Part shown: positions 55,019 through 64,000 of the stretch, piece by piece | Numbering within the stretch: the first letter of the stretch is position 1 | How the letters are laid out: each line of letters begins with the position of its first letter | Assembly: GCA_963971305.1 (NCBI GenBank) | Contig: OZ020309.1 | Span: forward strand, 7,247,001-7,311,000 | From: Arcuatula senhousia | Lineage: Eukaryota; Mollusca; Bivalvia; Mytilida; Mytilidae | Length of the DNA stretch: 64,000 nt | Direction of reading: 5' to 3' | Notes under the pieces: model-generated | Database searches by the model: none | Seen by the model: the letters and a program-made list of their open reading frames with translations, nothing else | Told to the model about the DNA's origin: nothing | Translations under genes and position numbers: made by a program

Positions 55019-55741
55019 TCAGTCCCACCAAACTTCCGTCTCTTCTACTTCTCCTTCCTCGGTTTGTCTCCTTCTGACGACCCTTCGCATGTGCGTGAAA
55101 CTCTCACTTGCTAAGTCGGTTTGTGTGCCAAAGTCACGGCGTCTACTGGCGACCTGGCCACTTGTAGTGGAGCTTGACACCGGCATGGTCACACTTGCAG
55201 TCGTAGTCGTTGCTGTTATTGGTGATGAATAAAAGAGCGGAGACATTGACACAAATGAATCCTCTGAAGAATCCGTCTCCATAGCGATTGCTCTGACGGC
55301 AGTAGCCGTTGTTCTCGGCAGCTTCGGCACCACTCTTTGAGGCTCTATGGATGCCCTCAGTGTGTCTAATAGCCTTTTCTTCGTCGAGGAAACTGGAGCC
55401 GGATGTGTTGGTTTCCTGATGGTGCGACCTTGCATAAGACTGTTGTTGCTAGTCGTAGCCGGGGTCTTGGCCTCACCGATTACATCCGATAGTGTTCCTG
55501 GGTTTTGCTTCTCCCACTCACTGTCAGATTCTGCAATGATCTTAGCATGTTGCCTCCTTCTATGCCTTAAAAAGTCACTCCTTCTTGTTGACCCATATGA
55601 GCAATCCTCGCACTGATACTCTTCTATCGATGCCTTCCGCATCGCACACTCCACCACATGCCTCTGAAGGTCGGATTCCGTCTCGAATCTGGTTTTGCAA
55701 ATGGCGCATCTCCAACGAGGGGTTGTCTTTATGTTAGGCAT
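55019..55741 (-). CDS. C2H2 zinc-finger protein, third-position ORF of the Gypsy element
   Basis: 240 residues from the ATG at 55741 (MPNIKTTPRW). Finger 1: CAICKTRFETESDLQRHVVEC (C-x2-C-x12-H-x4-C), residues ~12-32. Finger 2: CEDCSYGSTRRSDFLRHRRR followed by QH, residues ~44-65. The remainder is Ser/Thr/Pro-rich and basic, with RRDFGTQTDL and an acidic end (EGEVEETEVWWD). The ORF lies in the env position, 76 bp past the pol stop and in a different frame. A polypyrimidine-CAG (TTTTGTCTCGTTTCAG) ends one base before the ATG, so a spliced subgenomic mRNA is likely. Role unknown: nucleic-acid binding, or targeting of integration, is a guess. It may be a captured host gene. Confidence 0.82.
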   Translation of the reverse strand: MPNIKTTPRWRCAICKTRFETESDLQRHVVECAMRKASIEEYQCEDCSYGSTRRSDFLRHRRRQHAKIIAESDSEWEKQNPGTLSDVIGEAKTPATTSNNSLMQGRTIRKPTHPAPVSSTKKRLLDTLRASIEPQRVVPKLPRTTATAVRAIAMETDSSEDSFVSMSPLFYSSPITATTTTASVTMPVSSSTTSGQVASRRRDFGTQTDLASESFTHMRRVVRRRQTEEGEVEETEVWWD

Positions 55742-55742
55742 T

Positions 55743-55758
55743 CTGAAACGAGACAAAA
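55743..55758 (-). promoter_or_regulatory. Candidate splice acceptor before the zinc-finger ORF
   Basis: Minus strand TTTTGTCTCGTTTCAG then A and ATG. A pyrimidine-rich tract with terminal CAG is a good acceptor, and its contact with the ATG suggests that this ORF is translated from a spliced RNA, as env is in retroviruses. The donor was not located. Confidence 0.6.
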
Positions 55759-55831
55759 GCCATGGTAAGACTGAGTCACATTTAAGATTTTAGCATTGGT
55801 TAATCTATTTACAACATTAAACAAAGACCAC

Positions 55832-58800
55832 TTATTGCACATAATCAGACAACCAAACTGGCGGCTTGCGTTGCCTTCGTGGAACTGTCCGTTCCTCTAC
55901 TACTTCTAATTGTTTCTCATTGTCAGGAGAGAAATCATGGACCTCCTGATCTTGCATGTTACTTTCTGGGTTTGAGTCGTGATCAGACTCTATATCAGGG
56001 TCACTGCTTCGCTCACCTATGAGTCTCTGCTCTTTACATGGTATCATGCGATCAACATGAACGACCTGTGGTCGGCCACGTCTACCACAATTAATTTCAA
56101 AGGTCACACTGGATATGCACTTCAATATTTTAAAAGGACCACGCCAGTAACTTGTAAATTTGGGAGAAAGGCCAACTTTCCTCTGAGGAAAGAAAACAAA
56201 CACTTTGTCATTTTTATTGAATTTATTATAATTCAAACGTTTATCATGATACTTCTTCTGTCTTGCCATTTCTGTTTTGCCATGCGTCAGCACAAATCTG
56301 TGGGCATCTTCTATTCTTTCTTGTAGTTCCCATACCCAGCGGTTGGGAGGGATGTGCTTTAGCTGACTTGGAACCTCATACATTAGGTCTATTGGCGTGG
56401 ACACTTCTCTACCGAGCATCATCTGATTTGGAGTGCAGCCAGTTGTTTCATGGACACTGGATCTGTAGGCCATCATTACAAATGGTAGTAACTCATCCCA
56501 ATTGGCATGATGTTCATCTACATACGCACTGAGCATTTTTGTCAAGGTGCTGTTGAATCTCTCTACCATGCCATCTGACTTTGGGTGGTATGGCGTTGTT
56601 CGAGTCTTGTTGATCTGTAAGAGAGAGCACATTTCTGAAAAGAGCTCGCTTTCAAATTGACTGCCCTGATCTGAGTGAATCTCTGTGGGTACTCCAAATC
56701 TTGTAATAACATTTGCCACTAGAATGCCTGCTACAGTCGATGCTTCCATATTCGGCATCGGGAAACTCTCTTTCCACTTCGTGTAGTAGTCTCCTATAAC
56801 CACTATGTACTTGTTTCCGGCAATCGTTGTGGGCAACTCTCCCAAAATATCAATAGCTATGCGCTCCATCGGGTATCCTGACCTTTGTAATTGCATTGGT
56901 GCTTGCTTTCTTTTCTGGGGTCCTTTTCTTTTGGTGCAAAACTCGCATCCTACAATGTAAACTTGAACGTCTCTTTTCAATCCAGGCCAGTAGAATCGGT
57001 CTTTTATCCTCTTTAATGTTTTTCGTATCCCAAGGTGACCCGACGTCATGTTGTCGTGGCTTTGCTCAAGAATTGAGCGTCTTTCTGTCATCGGCACAAC
57101 TACCCTTGGCTTGTTCTCATCGTCGGTCTTCTTGCAAAGTAATCCATCCAGGAGAAACAGATTCTCAAACTGAGACCAAAGAACTTTCACGGCGTAACTG
57201 TGCTCTCCAATCTCTTTGAGTGTTGGCTTTTTCTCGTTTCTTAACCATTGTTTGACCTCTCTTAGTCCAGCATCTTCATCCTGTAATTGCAGCAAAGGCT
57301 GGTTGTGTATGTTCTTGCTCTCTGTCGTGGCTTGAGATTTGTCATCAACTTGTTTTTCTTCTCTCAAAGTCAGAACTGCGTTTACCTGGGGACTTTCTTT
57401 CCAGCACGGGTCACACCCGCATTTTCTACAAGGTATCCTACTTAGGGCATCGGCATTTCGATGTTGAGTCCCAGGCCTATGCTTTATTGTCATATCATAT
57501 GAAGTCAGAACTTCCAGCCAACGGGCTAACTGTCCCTCTGCATTCTTAAAATTCATCAACCATTGTAGTGAGCTATGGTCCGTTCGGACGGTGAACTTCC
57601 TTCCATACAAAAAGTGGCGAAAGTGTTTCACAAAATGTACTACAGCTAGTAGTTCCTTTCTGGTGACACAGTATTTGCGCTCTGTTTTCGACAAAGTCCT
57701 ACTGCCATATGCTATCACTACTTCTCTTCCATTCACTTCTTGGCTCAGCACCGCACCTATGGCGAATTGACTGGCGTCAGTATCTAGGATGAACGGTTTT
57801 GAGAAATCTGGATGTGAGAGGATCGGTGCTTTTTGCAATTTTGCTTTCAAAAGTTCAAATGCTTGCTGGCATTCTTCTGTCCATAGGTACTCTCGCCCTT
57901 TTTCAGTAAGTCGATGCAAACACTTTGCAGTGCATGCAAAATTCTCTATGAATCTTCTATAGTATCCGCATAGACCAAGAAATGATCTAAGCTCTGAAAC
58001 ATCTCTTGGCTCTGGCCATTCCTTTATAACTTTGATTTTCTCTGGGTCCGTGGCGACCCCTTCTTCACTCACAACATGGCCAAGGAAAGTAACTGAACTG
58101 GCAAAAAGGGTACATTTCTTTGGCTTCAGTTTAAGTCCAGCACTCTGAAGTCTATCAAAAACTTGTTCCAGATTTTTGAGCATTTCTTCAAACGTCTTTC
58201 CTACGACTATCACGTCGTCTAAGTACACCAGGCAGATATTCCATTGAAGGCCCATCATTACTTTTTCCATTAGGCGCTCAAACGTTGCAGGTGCACAGGC
58301 CAGTCCAAATGGCATTTTTCGAAACTGGAACAGTCCTTTTCTTGTCGCGAAAGCAGTTTTTGGTCGGTCCTCTTCTTCTACCTCGACTTGCCAATAACCA
58401 GAGCAAAGGTCTAGGGTAGAGAACCACTTGTTTCCTGCTAGTTGTTCGAGTGAATCGTCTATTCTCGGCAACGGGTAGGCATCTTTTACGGTCAAGTCGT
58501 TGAGACGGCGGTAGTCAACACAAAATCGGGTTGACCCGTCTTTCTTCCGAACAAGTACTACTCCTGAGGACCATGGCCCATCCGCTGGTTCGACTACTCC
58601 CTTCGCTAACATGTCGTCAACTTGTTTATCAATTTCTTCTCGCATGGCAATTGGAGTCCTGCGTGGTGGTTGTTTGACTGGGCGGTTTGTGCCAGTATTT
58701 ATCTTATGACGAACTATGTCCGTGCATCCAAGATCTTCATTTGCCGTAACAAATAAGCTTTTATATCTCTGTAATAGGTTGGCAACCTGACGCCTCTGAT

Positions 58801-60823
58801 CGGCAGTTAAATGTTCGTTAGCCCTGTCACTCAGTTTTTGTAGTTCACCATCAAGGACTGTGTTCTCTTGAGGTTTATTTTCTGTCGATCCTGCTATAAT
58901 TTCCTGTACTGGGCTGAACTCTCCAACAATGGTCCCTGCTTTCACCACTCTCACTTGATCTGACACGTTCAAGAGCCTTACTGGTACTTCCTCCTTTGCT
59001 TCTACTAGGATTCTGGCTAAAAGAGCATTGTCCTTCGTAAGGAAATTCTCACATGGCTCTATGATTCCCGCTCCCATGGGCTTGGTTTCATCGTCTGCTT
59101 TTAGAAACTTTCCTTGTCCCATCACTTCAGTTCCAGGTGGAATACTTATATCTCTGAGCACTGCTATTCTAAAGCAGCCGAGTCTCCCGCTGTATTTTAA
59201 AGGATAAAATCTACCCTGACATTGTAGTTTGTTATTATACAAGTCTAAACAACATTTATTCTGCTTCATAAAGTCTAATCCCATTATACCATCTACTGAG
59301 AGATCTGCAACCAATGCTTCTACACTGAAGGTCTCGTTTCCTAGCTTGAGCAAGAACATGCCTTTTCCAGCAATGTTCAGCTCTGTTCCATTGGCTGATA
59401 CAATAACCTGTGTGTTGGGCTTCAGTGCTGGTCTGTACTTAAAAGGAATCCGGTAGAACACTCGGTGTGATATGAGTGTGACCGTGGCACCTGTGTCTAC
59501 CAAGAACTTTGTCTGCATCTGGTTCATTTCAACATCTACGTAAACACCTGCCTCCATGCTGGATGTACTGGCTCCAATATTCTGTCTACGTCTCTGCATA
59601 CGCCTTTGTCTGCTATTCATATGAAGCGGTCGTGCTGCACCGTCTGTGCCTTTTCCATTTGACCCTTTCTTAGGTGCCCGACACTCTTTTGCGAAATGGC
59701 CGTACTTTGAACAGTTGTAGCACTGTATGTTCTTCTTCCAGTCTGTCTTGTCTTGGTTCCTTTTTGGTCCATTTTCCTTAAATCTATCAATTTCTTTCTG
59801 TAAAGCATCAATCTTGGCAGAAAAGGATTCCATCATGGACAGCATCTTCTGGCTAACTCCTTCAGCCTCTGCTTCTGTAGTGGTTGCTCTTGTGTGTCCT
59901 TTACTCGACTCGTATTTTCTCTCTGCCTTGTAGAAGGCCTCTAACTCGACGGCTAAGCAAATTGTCTGGTTCAGATTCTCTGGCCTTGACTGCTTTATTC
60001 TGATCCGCATTTCTGAATCCACTAATGAGTCTAGGAAGTGTTCTCTAGCCAGGGTTTCTCTCACTTCGTTTGGGGCATTCGGGTATGCCTTATTCACCAA
60101 CCGGCGTATGGCCTGGCCTAACTCTGGCAAACTCTCACTGGCTTTCTGACGCCTTTCCTTCAACTGCACTCTGTAGAGTTCTGTCTGGTTAGGGGGTGAA
60201 AACCTCTCTTCTAGTGCTTTCACAAGCGTGTCAAAGTCGACCCTTTTCTCTGGGGGTAGATCACTGAAAACTCCCTGTGCTTGTCCTCTCAAAGCCGTGG
60301 CTAGATAGAGTCCCTTATCTAGTACGTCCCAGTTATTCACCATGGCGCATGCTTCAAAATGTGACTTGAAATCTCCCCATTCACTCGTGCCATCATAATT
60401 TGCAAGCCTGATTTCTCGTCGCTGCTTTTCAGTGCCGGTGGACCTCCTTCTATCCTTATCTGTATCCTTCTTCTGCTTTTGGGTATAAGTAGGATCTGTT
60501 CCGCTTTGGACAGCACTGGCTGTTGACAACCCAGTAGATTTTGGTCTGGCACCAATTCCTGATATCTGGTATGGCAGGTATGGTCCTTCCAGCCCTGGCG
60601 CTTCCATTGTAACGTTAGCGCTCTGGTTTCTATCTGGGGCAGGTGTCTGAACAGTAGACCTCTGCGTCTGGATACCTGAGTCACTGTCATTTCTTCCTGG
60701 CAATTTCGGCGTTGAATGTGTCAAACTGGTCTGTCCCATGCTTTCCTCCTGGACAAACTTCATCCTGTGGATCTCCTCTTCTAACAAGCTAATCTGCTCC
60801 TTGATGTCGTCAAAATTTGCCAT
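55832..60823 (-). CDS. Gypsy gag-pol polyprotein
   Basis: 1663 residues in a single frame from MANFDDIKEQ (the upstream in-frame codons have no ATG). Domains: coiled-coil-like N-terminus (~5-30), gag core (~140-320; FKSHFEACAMVNNW, LPELGQAIRRLV), CCHC knuckle CYNCSKYGHFAKEC (~365), aspartic protease FLVDTGATVTLIS (~441), RT with FCVDYRRLND and LVYLDDVIVV (~867), RNase H with FILDTDASQFAIGAVL (~1013), integrase zinc finger HLGIRKT...CEFC (~1255-1290), DDE core IAIDILG / SDQGSQFE / MVERFNS (~1324, 1383, 1422), and a GPF-type module YWRGPFKIL (~1590). No frameshift separates gag from pol, and no stop interrupts it. All catalytic residues are present, so enzymatic competence is likely. Confidence 0.95.
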   Translation of the reverse strand: MANFDDIKEQISLLEEEIHRMKFVQEESMGQTSLTHSTPKLPGRNDSDSGIQTQRSTVQTPAPDRNQSANVTMEAPGLEGPYLPYQISGIGARPKSTGLSTASAVQSGTDPTYTQKQKKDTDKDRRRSTGTEKQRREIRLANYDGTSEWGDFKSHFEACAMVNNWDVLDKGLYLATALRGQAQGVFSDLPPEKRVDFDTLVKALEERFSPPNQTELYRVQLKERRQKASESLPELGQAIRRLVNKAYPNAPNEVRETLAREHFLDSLVDSEMRIRIKQSRPENLNQTICLAVELEAFYKAERKYESSKGHTRATTTEAEAEGVSQKMLSMMESFSAKIDALQKEIDRFKENGPKRNQDKTDWKKNIQCYNCSKYGHFAKECRAPKKGSNGKGTDGAARPLHMNSRQRRMQRRRQNIGASTSSMEAGVYVDVEMNQMQTKFLVDTGATVTLISHRVFYRIPFKYRPALKPNTQVIVSANGTELNIAGKGMFLLKLGNETFSVEALVADLSVDGIMGLDFMKQNKCCLDLYNNKLQCQGRFYPLKYSGRLGCFRIAVLRDISIPPGTEVMGQGKFLKADDETKPMGAGIIEPCENFLTKDNALLARILVEAKEEVPVRLLNVSDQVRVVKAGTIVGEFSPVQEIIAGSTENKPQENTVLDGELQKLSDRANEHLTADQRRQVANLLQRYKSLFVTANEDLGCTDIVRHKINTGTNRPVKQPPRRTPIAMREEIDKQVDDMLAKGVVEPADGPWSSGVVLVRKKDGSTRFCVDYRRLNDLTVKDAYPLPRIDDSLEQLAGNKWFSTLDLCSGYWQVEVEEEDRPKTAFATRKGLFQFRKMPFGLACAPATFERLMEKVMMGLQWNICLVYLDDVIVVGKTFEEMLKNLEQVFDRLQSAGLKLKPKKCTLFASSVTFLGHVVSEEGVATDPEKIKVIKEWPEPRDVSELRSFLGLCGYYRRFIENFACTAKCLHRLTEKGREYLWTEECQQAFELLKAKLQKAPILSHPDFSKPFILDTDASQFAIGAVLSQEVNGREVVIAYGSRTLSKTERKYCVTRKELLAVVHFVKHFRHFLYGRKFTVRTDHSSLQWLMNFKNAEGQLARWLEVLTSYDMTIKHRPGTQHRNADALSRIPCRKCGCDPCWKESPQVNAVLTLREEKQVDDKSQATTESKNIHNQPLLQLQDEDAGLREVKQWLRNEKKPTLKEIGEHSYAVKVLWSQFENLFLLDGLLCKKTDDENKPRVVVPMTERRSILEQSHDNMTSGHLGIRKTLKRIKDRFYWPGLKRDVQVYIVGCEFCTKRKGPQKRKQAPMQLQRSGYPMERIAIDILGELPTTIAGNKYIVVIGDYYTKWKESFPMPNMEASTVAGILVANVITRFGVPTEIHSDQGSQFESELFSEMCSLLQINKTRTTPYHPKSDGMVERFNSTLTKMLSAYVDEHHANWDELLPFVMMAYRSSVHETTGCTPNQMMLGREVSTPIDLMYEVPSQLKHIPPNRWVWELQERIEDAHRFVLTHGKTEMARQKKYHDKRLNYNKFNKNDKVFVFFPQRKVGLSPKFTSYWRGPFKILKCISSVTFEINCGRRGRPQVVHVDRMIPCKEQRLIGERSSDPDIESDHDSNPESNMQDQEVHDFSPDNEKQLEVVEERTVPRRQRKPPVWLSDYVQ

Positions 60824-60875
60824 AGCGATCTTCAAAAACAACCGAGGTATATCCCACCGCTGCCACCAAAAATTG
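60824..60875 (-). promoter_or_regulatory. Leader with candidate primer-binding site
   Basis: Between the 5' LTR and the gag ATG, only 52 nt. After CAATTTT, the minus strand reads TGGTGGCAGCGGTGGGAT, a typical TGG-starting primer-binding site. The priming tRNA was not identified. Confidence 0.6.
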
Positions 60876-61783
60876 TGTCACGGACCTGGAGTAGGTCGCG
60901 ATGCACACTCTGGGTTCGTACCAGAGTCAATTCTCTGGATATACCAAAGTATCGGTTGTAGGGGGTAGCGTATTTAACTATGAGCCTGACTTGGACAACG
61001 CAATACTCTTTAAGGGTAAGCCTTTGCTCTTTCCAGGGCCAAAGCTTCCCTCAAGAAAAGTCCTCCTATTTCAGGAGCACTGGTCCAAGCCTTTTCTATA
61101 CTATATGAGCCTTGTCTCTACTAATTATCTTATAAAGACCACTGCTTGAGCCTTGTCTCTATTTATTTTAACTAAAGGCCACTGCTTCAGCCTTGTCCTA
61201 CTTATGATTCCACTTTCGGGAACTCTTACTCTAATTCTTATTCAGAATATTATATACCTTTGCTTTGTCAGCTTTGACCAAGGCTTGTCTTCAGCTATTG
61301 TCTTTTTCAAGACTAACTCTAGACTGTATGTCATAGAACTATAAACTCCAAACTGAGCAATTTCTCACAATGCATCCGCTTTTATACCCCAGTTTGGACT
61401 ATACTATTTCAACCTGTTTTACCCTGGATGATTCCAAAAGTCTACATCTTGTATGCGTTTACTTAAGTGACAGTTTTCAAGCTTCTAAATGATCAAACTT
61501 TAAAAATAGACTCTACCTATATGAGTTCTAAAAATAACTAAGGGGATTTCTTGAAAACGAAAGTACAATTTATATCTTTGCAAATATGGAATAAACGTCT
61601 TCCCTAACAATATCTTATTAAAGGCCTAGCTAGAACAATTTATTCCTGACAATATTACTTAATAAAACCTTAAAAACCCAAGAACAATACGTACTTTAAT
61701 CTATCCTATCTGACCTGTCTTTTCTGTAAAATGGGGATATAAACAGAGGGGAGTGAAGCAATATAAAATGCAGAGTCATCACA
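60876..61783 (-). repeat. 5' LTR of young Gypsy (908 bp)
   Basis: Same ends as the 3' LTR. Differences seen by eye: A at 60890 where the other has G (53457), and 14 extra bases at 61700-61713. Short ORFs in both LTRs are identical and are not called as genes. On the minus strand it should hold the element's promoter; no TATA box was assigned. Confidence 0.93.
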
Positions 61784-61787
61784 ATAC

Positions 61788-62569
61788 GAACTCAGGCAAA
61801 AAATTTCAAAATTTTTGCATGATTAATAAAAATGTTTTCCATAGACCTTAATAGTAAAAATGGACCAAAAGTTCATAGAAATCCATGGGAGTACAACCTA
61901 GTGACCAGGAACAGCGTTTGCTCCGTATACCTTTTAAAATCTTTTGTGGAGCTAATTGGTCGTCTAATCTCCTTTTGTTAGTCCTTTCAATTATGTTCAG
62001 GTGGGCTCAACACCTGGCTGTTCCGTCAGATAAACACACCATTTTAGGTATTATTAAAATTGGTGAAATATTTAGCATTACACCATATGGAAAACTTTTT
62101 TGTTTTAGAAGATTACATCTTGGTTTTTGTTATCAGAGTTCGTATACTAATAAAAAGTTTATTTGTGTTTCAAAAATAAATTTTATTTGAGAGACAAAAA
62201 AATTTAAAAGAATTTTCGTTGATTTATAGAACTCAAATGGACTATACCAATTATATTTTTAAATATAAAAAAAAATTAACCATGTCAAGACAAAATGACC
62301 GTCTTTTTCTGATACACGAAGTGGATCGAGAGCGACAGACCTAAAATCTATTCCAACACTATGGGACTGCATACTTATGCTGCATACCAAATACCAAAAG
62401 GCTGCGATAAGTAGTTGTTAAGATAATTGTTACGACTTCTTTCACTGTCATTTTATAAACCGGAATTTTTACTGCGTCGGGAATCCAGCAGAAAGAGGGA
62501 CATTTGCGACCCTTAATCATATTATTGACCTTTCTAATTAATTATCAATCTTATGACAGTTATGCACAG
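61788..62569. other. Flanking DNA, no gene recognised
   Basis: A ~100-residue open frame at 61885-62190 has no recognisable motif and ends in AT-rich sequence. No repeat partner was found in the window. Confidence 0.45.
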
Positions 62570-63340
62570 AAGAGGGCTTCGCTTGGTTACGACGGGAGGC
62601 GAAGAGGCCCACAAAGGCACTAAACTTGTTTGTTCGAAGATGTCACTTAAGAGCGCTCAGAAACGCCTGACAATGGATCCGTTCGCTTAGCCCATAAAAC
62701 GACTGGGGTATGTGCTTAAGGGGGTACAGAACACCTAAAGGAAATAACTCTTAAATATTACTTTAACGTTTTAATCAGGCACAATTATTCAAAGAAATGA
62801 AGCTTCTAAATGATAAAAATTTGAAATGTTGCAATTCCATTATATTCAATGAAAAATTTCCCAAGAAACCTATGGTTCAATTTTCTTAAGATTTGACAAT
62901 TAAATTTATATGAATAAAGCGCATATTTATGCAAATTTTCATGAAAATTAAACGCCCCAATTTTATTTTAGCTTATGTGTTGGGTACCCCCTTAAGGTGG
63001 TTGAATGGGCATCCCTGTCATAATGAATACAGGAGTCATCATGCTATAATTCGAAAAACCTTACCGCAAACCATAGTGGACCAAGGTGGGGCCTGTGACT
63101 GATCCAGAAATTTTGAAAGGGGAGGGCGCGCAATTATAAAAAGTCTTTGCGACTTCTTATTTAATAGAGTTCCTTGCCAAATTTTCCTGTCAAACGGGAG
63201 GGCACGCGCCTGCGGCACGCCGGTCCTTAACCCACCTTTGATTAGTCACGCTTCATGCACGTAAAAGACCCCTTTGAAGATCGCCAAGTAGGTGATCACA
63301 TATATAGGCCAAATTTTTCGCCCCTACCCATCTCGCCCTT
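62570..63340 (+). repeat. GC-rich SINE-like repeat, copy 2, split by a MITE
   Basis: Colinear with 36530-37048: GAGCGCTCAGAAACGCCTGAC, CGACTGGGGTATGTG, GGTGGTTGAATGGGCATC, TTACCGCAAACCATAGTGG and CCCCTACCCATC. It is interrupted at the TATGTGC/GGTGG point by a 272-bp element. This copy has an extra GC-rich stretch (GGGAGGGCACGCGCCTGCGG) not seen in copy 1. Confidence 0.65.
62720..62991. mobile_element. 272-bp MITE with GGGGGTAC termini and TTAA duplication
   Basis: The ends GGGGGTAC and GTACCCCC are perfect inverted repeats, flanked by TTAA (62716-62719, 62992-62995). The uninterrupted repeat copy at 36.6 kb gives the empty-site context and confirms both borders. TTAA targeting with G-rich ends is piggyBac-like. 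AT-rich interior, non-coding. Confidence 0.82.
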
Positions 63341-64000
63341 TTTCCTGTGCACTTCAAAATTTACAGTTCTTTTGTTGCCCACACCAACCCTTTTTTATCT
63401 TGCTCAGTGTTTGTAGGTTCAACAATGATTCAGTATTGTATTTTCGACAGATAAGGGTTGCCTATGTGAATCTGGTAAAGTATTGGCTTTATCCCACACT
63501 GTTGTCAGTCACCATAGGTAAAAGTTCAAGATAATGCGATTTTTGGGGGAAGGGTTTTGTAATTTTCTGTGTACATTGGCCCATGCGGGTGCATTGGGGG
63601 TACATCAGCCTGTCTTGTGAGTTGGTTCGTTTTCCTTCTCGTTTATTGTCGTACATTAGCCCTTTTTGCATGGCATACATGAGGCTGTGCTATGGATGCT
63701 GCGTCTTGAGTCACGATTCAATTCTTTGTTTCAATTAGTTCTTGTCCTGATTATGATTGAAAAAATGTTGAATGGTCATTAAACCAATATCAAACAAGCA
63801 ACCTTGGCTCCGTGCGAAAAACATTTTACAGGAAATACATGCCCAATTTCTATTGAAAGCCTTCAAGATTCTTTATATAGCAGAAATCCTTTTCAATGTT
63901 TTTTTTTCTAAACCTGTGCTGTCAAAACATATTTTTGATAGAAAAAAAGATTTATCATGTTTTGGGTTTTTTTTGGGTTTTTTTTATTTGGAAATGGTTG
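63341..64000. other. Right edge of window, no gene recognised
   Basis: Two short open frames on opposite strands lack motifs. The sequence ends in T-rich DNA. Confidence 0.45.

Larger units (their letters stand above)
53443..61783 (-). mobile_element. Young, apparently complete Gypsy LTR retrotransposon with extra zinc-finger ORF
   Basis: 8341 bp, flanked by the 4-bp duplication ATAC (53439-53442, 61784-61787). LTRs of 894 and 908 bp; by eye they differ by one substitution and a 14-bp indel. Minus-strand order: 5' LTR, primer site, gag-pol, zinc-finger ORF, ~0.7 kb untranslated, polypurine tract, 3' LTR. Both ORFs are open. Near-identical LTRs and intact frames mean a recent insertion. The RT-RNase H-integrase order marks it as Gypsy/Ty3. 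Confidence 0.95.

Noticed and set aside
55019..55741. Zinc-finger ORF as an independent host gene
   Set aside because: It lies between pol and the polypurine tract, inside LTRs that share one target duplication, on the same strand. It belongs to the element, whatever its origin.
61885..62190. 101-aa open frame right of the young Gypsy
   Set aside because: No recognisable motif, splice context or partner in the window. Left uncalled.

Overview
The window looks like nuclear DNA of a bivalve mollusc, most likely a mussel (Mytilus-like). It is AT-rich and gene-poor. One host gene is visible, split into short exons by long introns, and nearly everything else is mobile or repetitive DNA. Three families point to bivalves: a hairpin-ended repeat that opens with a CGTCC-type microsatellite and carries ~0.5 kb tandem units (three copies), tandem hammerhead-ribozyme retrozymes, and Penelope-like reverse transcriptase fragments. 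The species call is inference; no mitochondrial or rRNA marker is present. A 100-base assembly gap lies at 17277-17376.

Layout. 0.4-6.9 kb: an apparently intact non-LTR retrotransposon (LINE-1 here, minus strand) with an SGNH-domain ORF1 and an endonuclease/RT ORF2. 6.9-8.4 kb: hairpin-ended repeat copy 1. 8.4-14.0 kb: a second LINE (plus strand) with an internal deletion and a 1.8 kb non-autonomous DNA element in its 3' UTR. 14-23 kb: small MITEs, the assembly gap, one Penelope-like fragment inside another, and a two-unit hammerhead retrozyme.

23.06-50.6 kb (minus strand): a ROCO-family gene. Its exons encode a Roc GTPase domain (P-loop, DxGGQ, THRD), a COR domain and two death domains. Exon junctions were placed by eye, and reading phase is consistent across all of them, including two microexons of 31 and 22 nt. 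The 16.4 kb intron between the Roc and COR exons holds an 11.7 kb fold-back structure (29973-41702), whose inverted arms are built of ~340 bp satellite units that reiterate the terminal motif. It also holds a decayed Gypsy element (41.7-46.0 kb). Inside the fold-back structure sit a 5'-truncated LINE, hairpin repeat copy 3, a SINE-like repeat, a TTTAAA-flanked element and a Penelope-like RT pseudogene.

53.4-61.8 kb: a young, apparently complete Gypsy LTR retrotransposon (minus strand, 8.3 kb). It has near-identical ~0.9 kb LTRs, a 4-bp target duplication, one 1663-aa gag-pol ORF and, downstream, a second ORF encoding a C2H2 zinc-finger protein whose ATG follows a splice-acceptor-like site by one base. 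The last 2 kb carry a SINE-like repeat split by a TTAA-flanked MITE.

The strongest leads are the fold-back/satellite element, the Gypsy element with an apparently spliced zinc-finger ORF, the retrozyme, and the ROCO-double-death gene that hosts most of these insertions.
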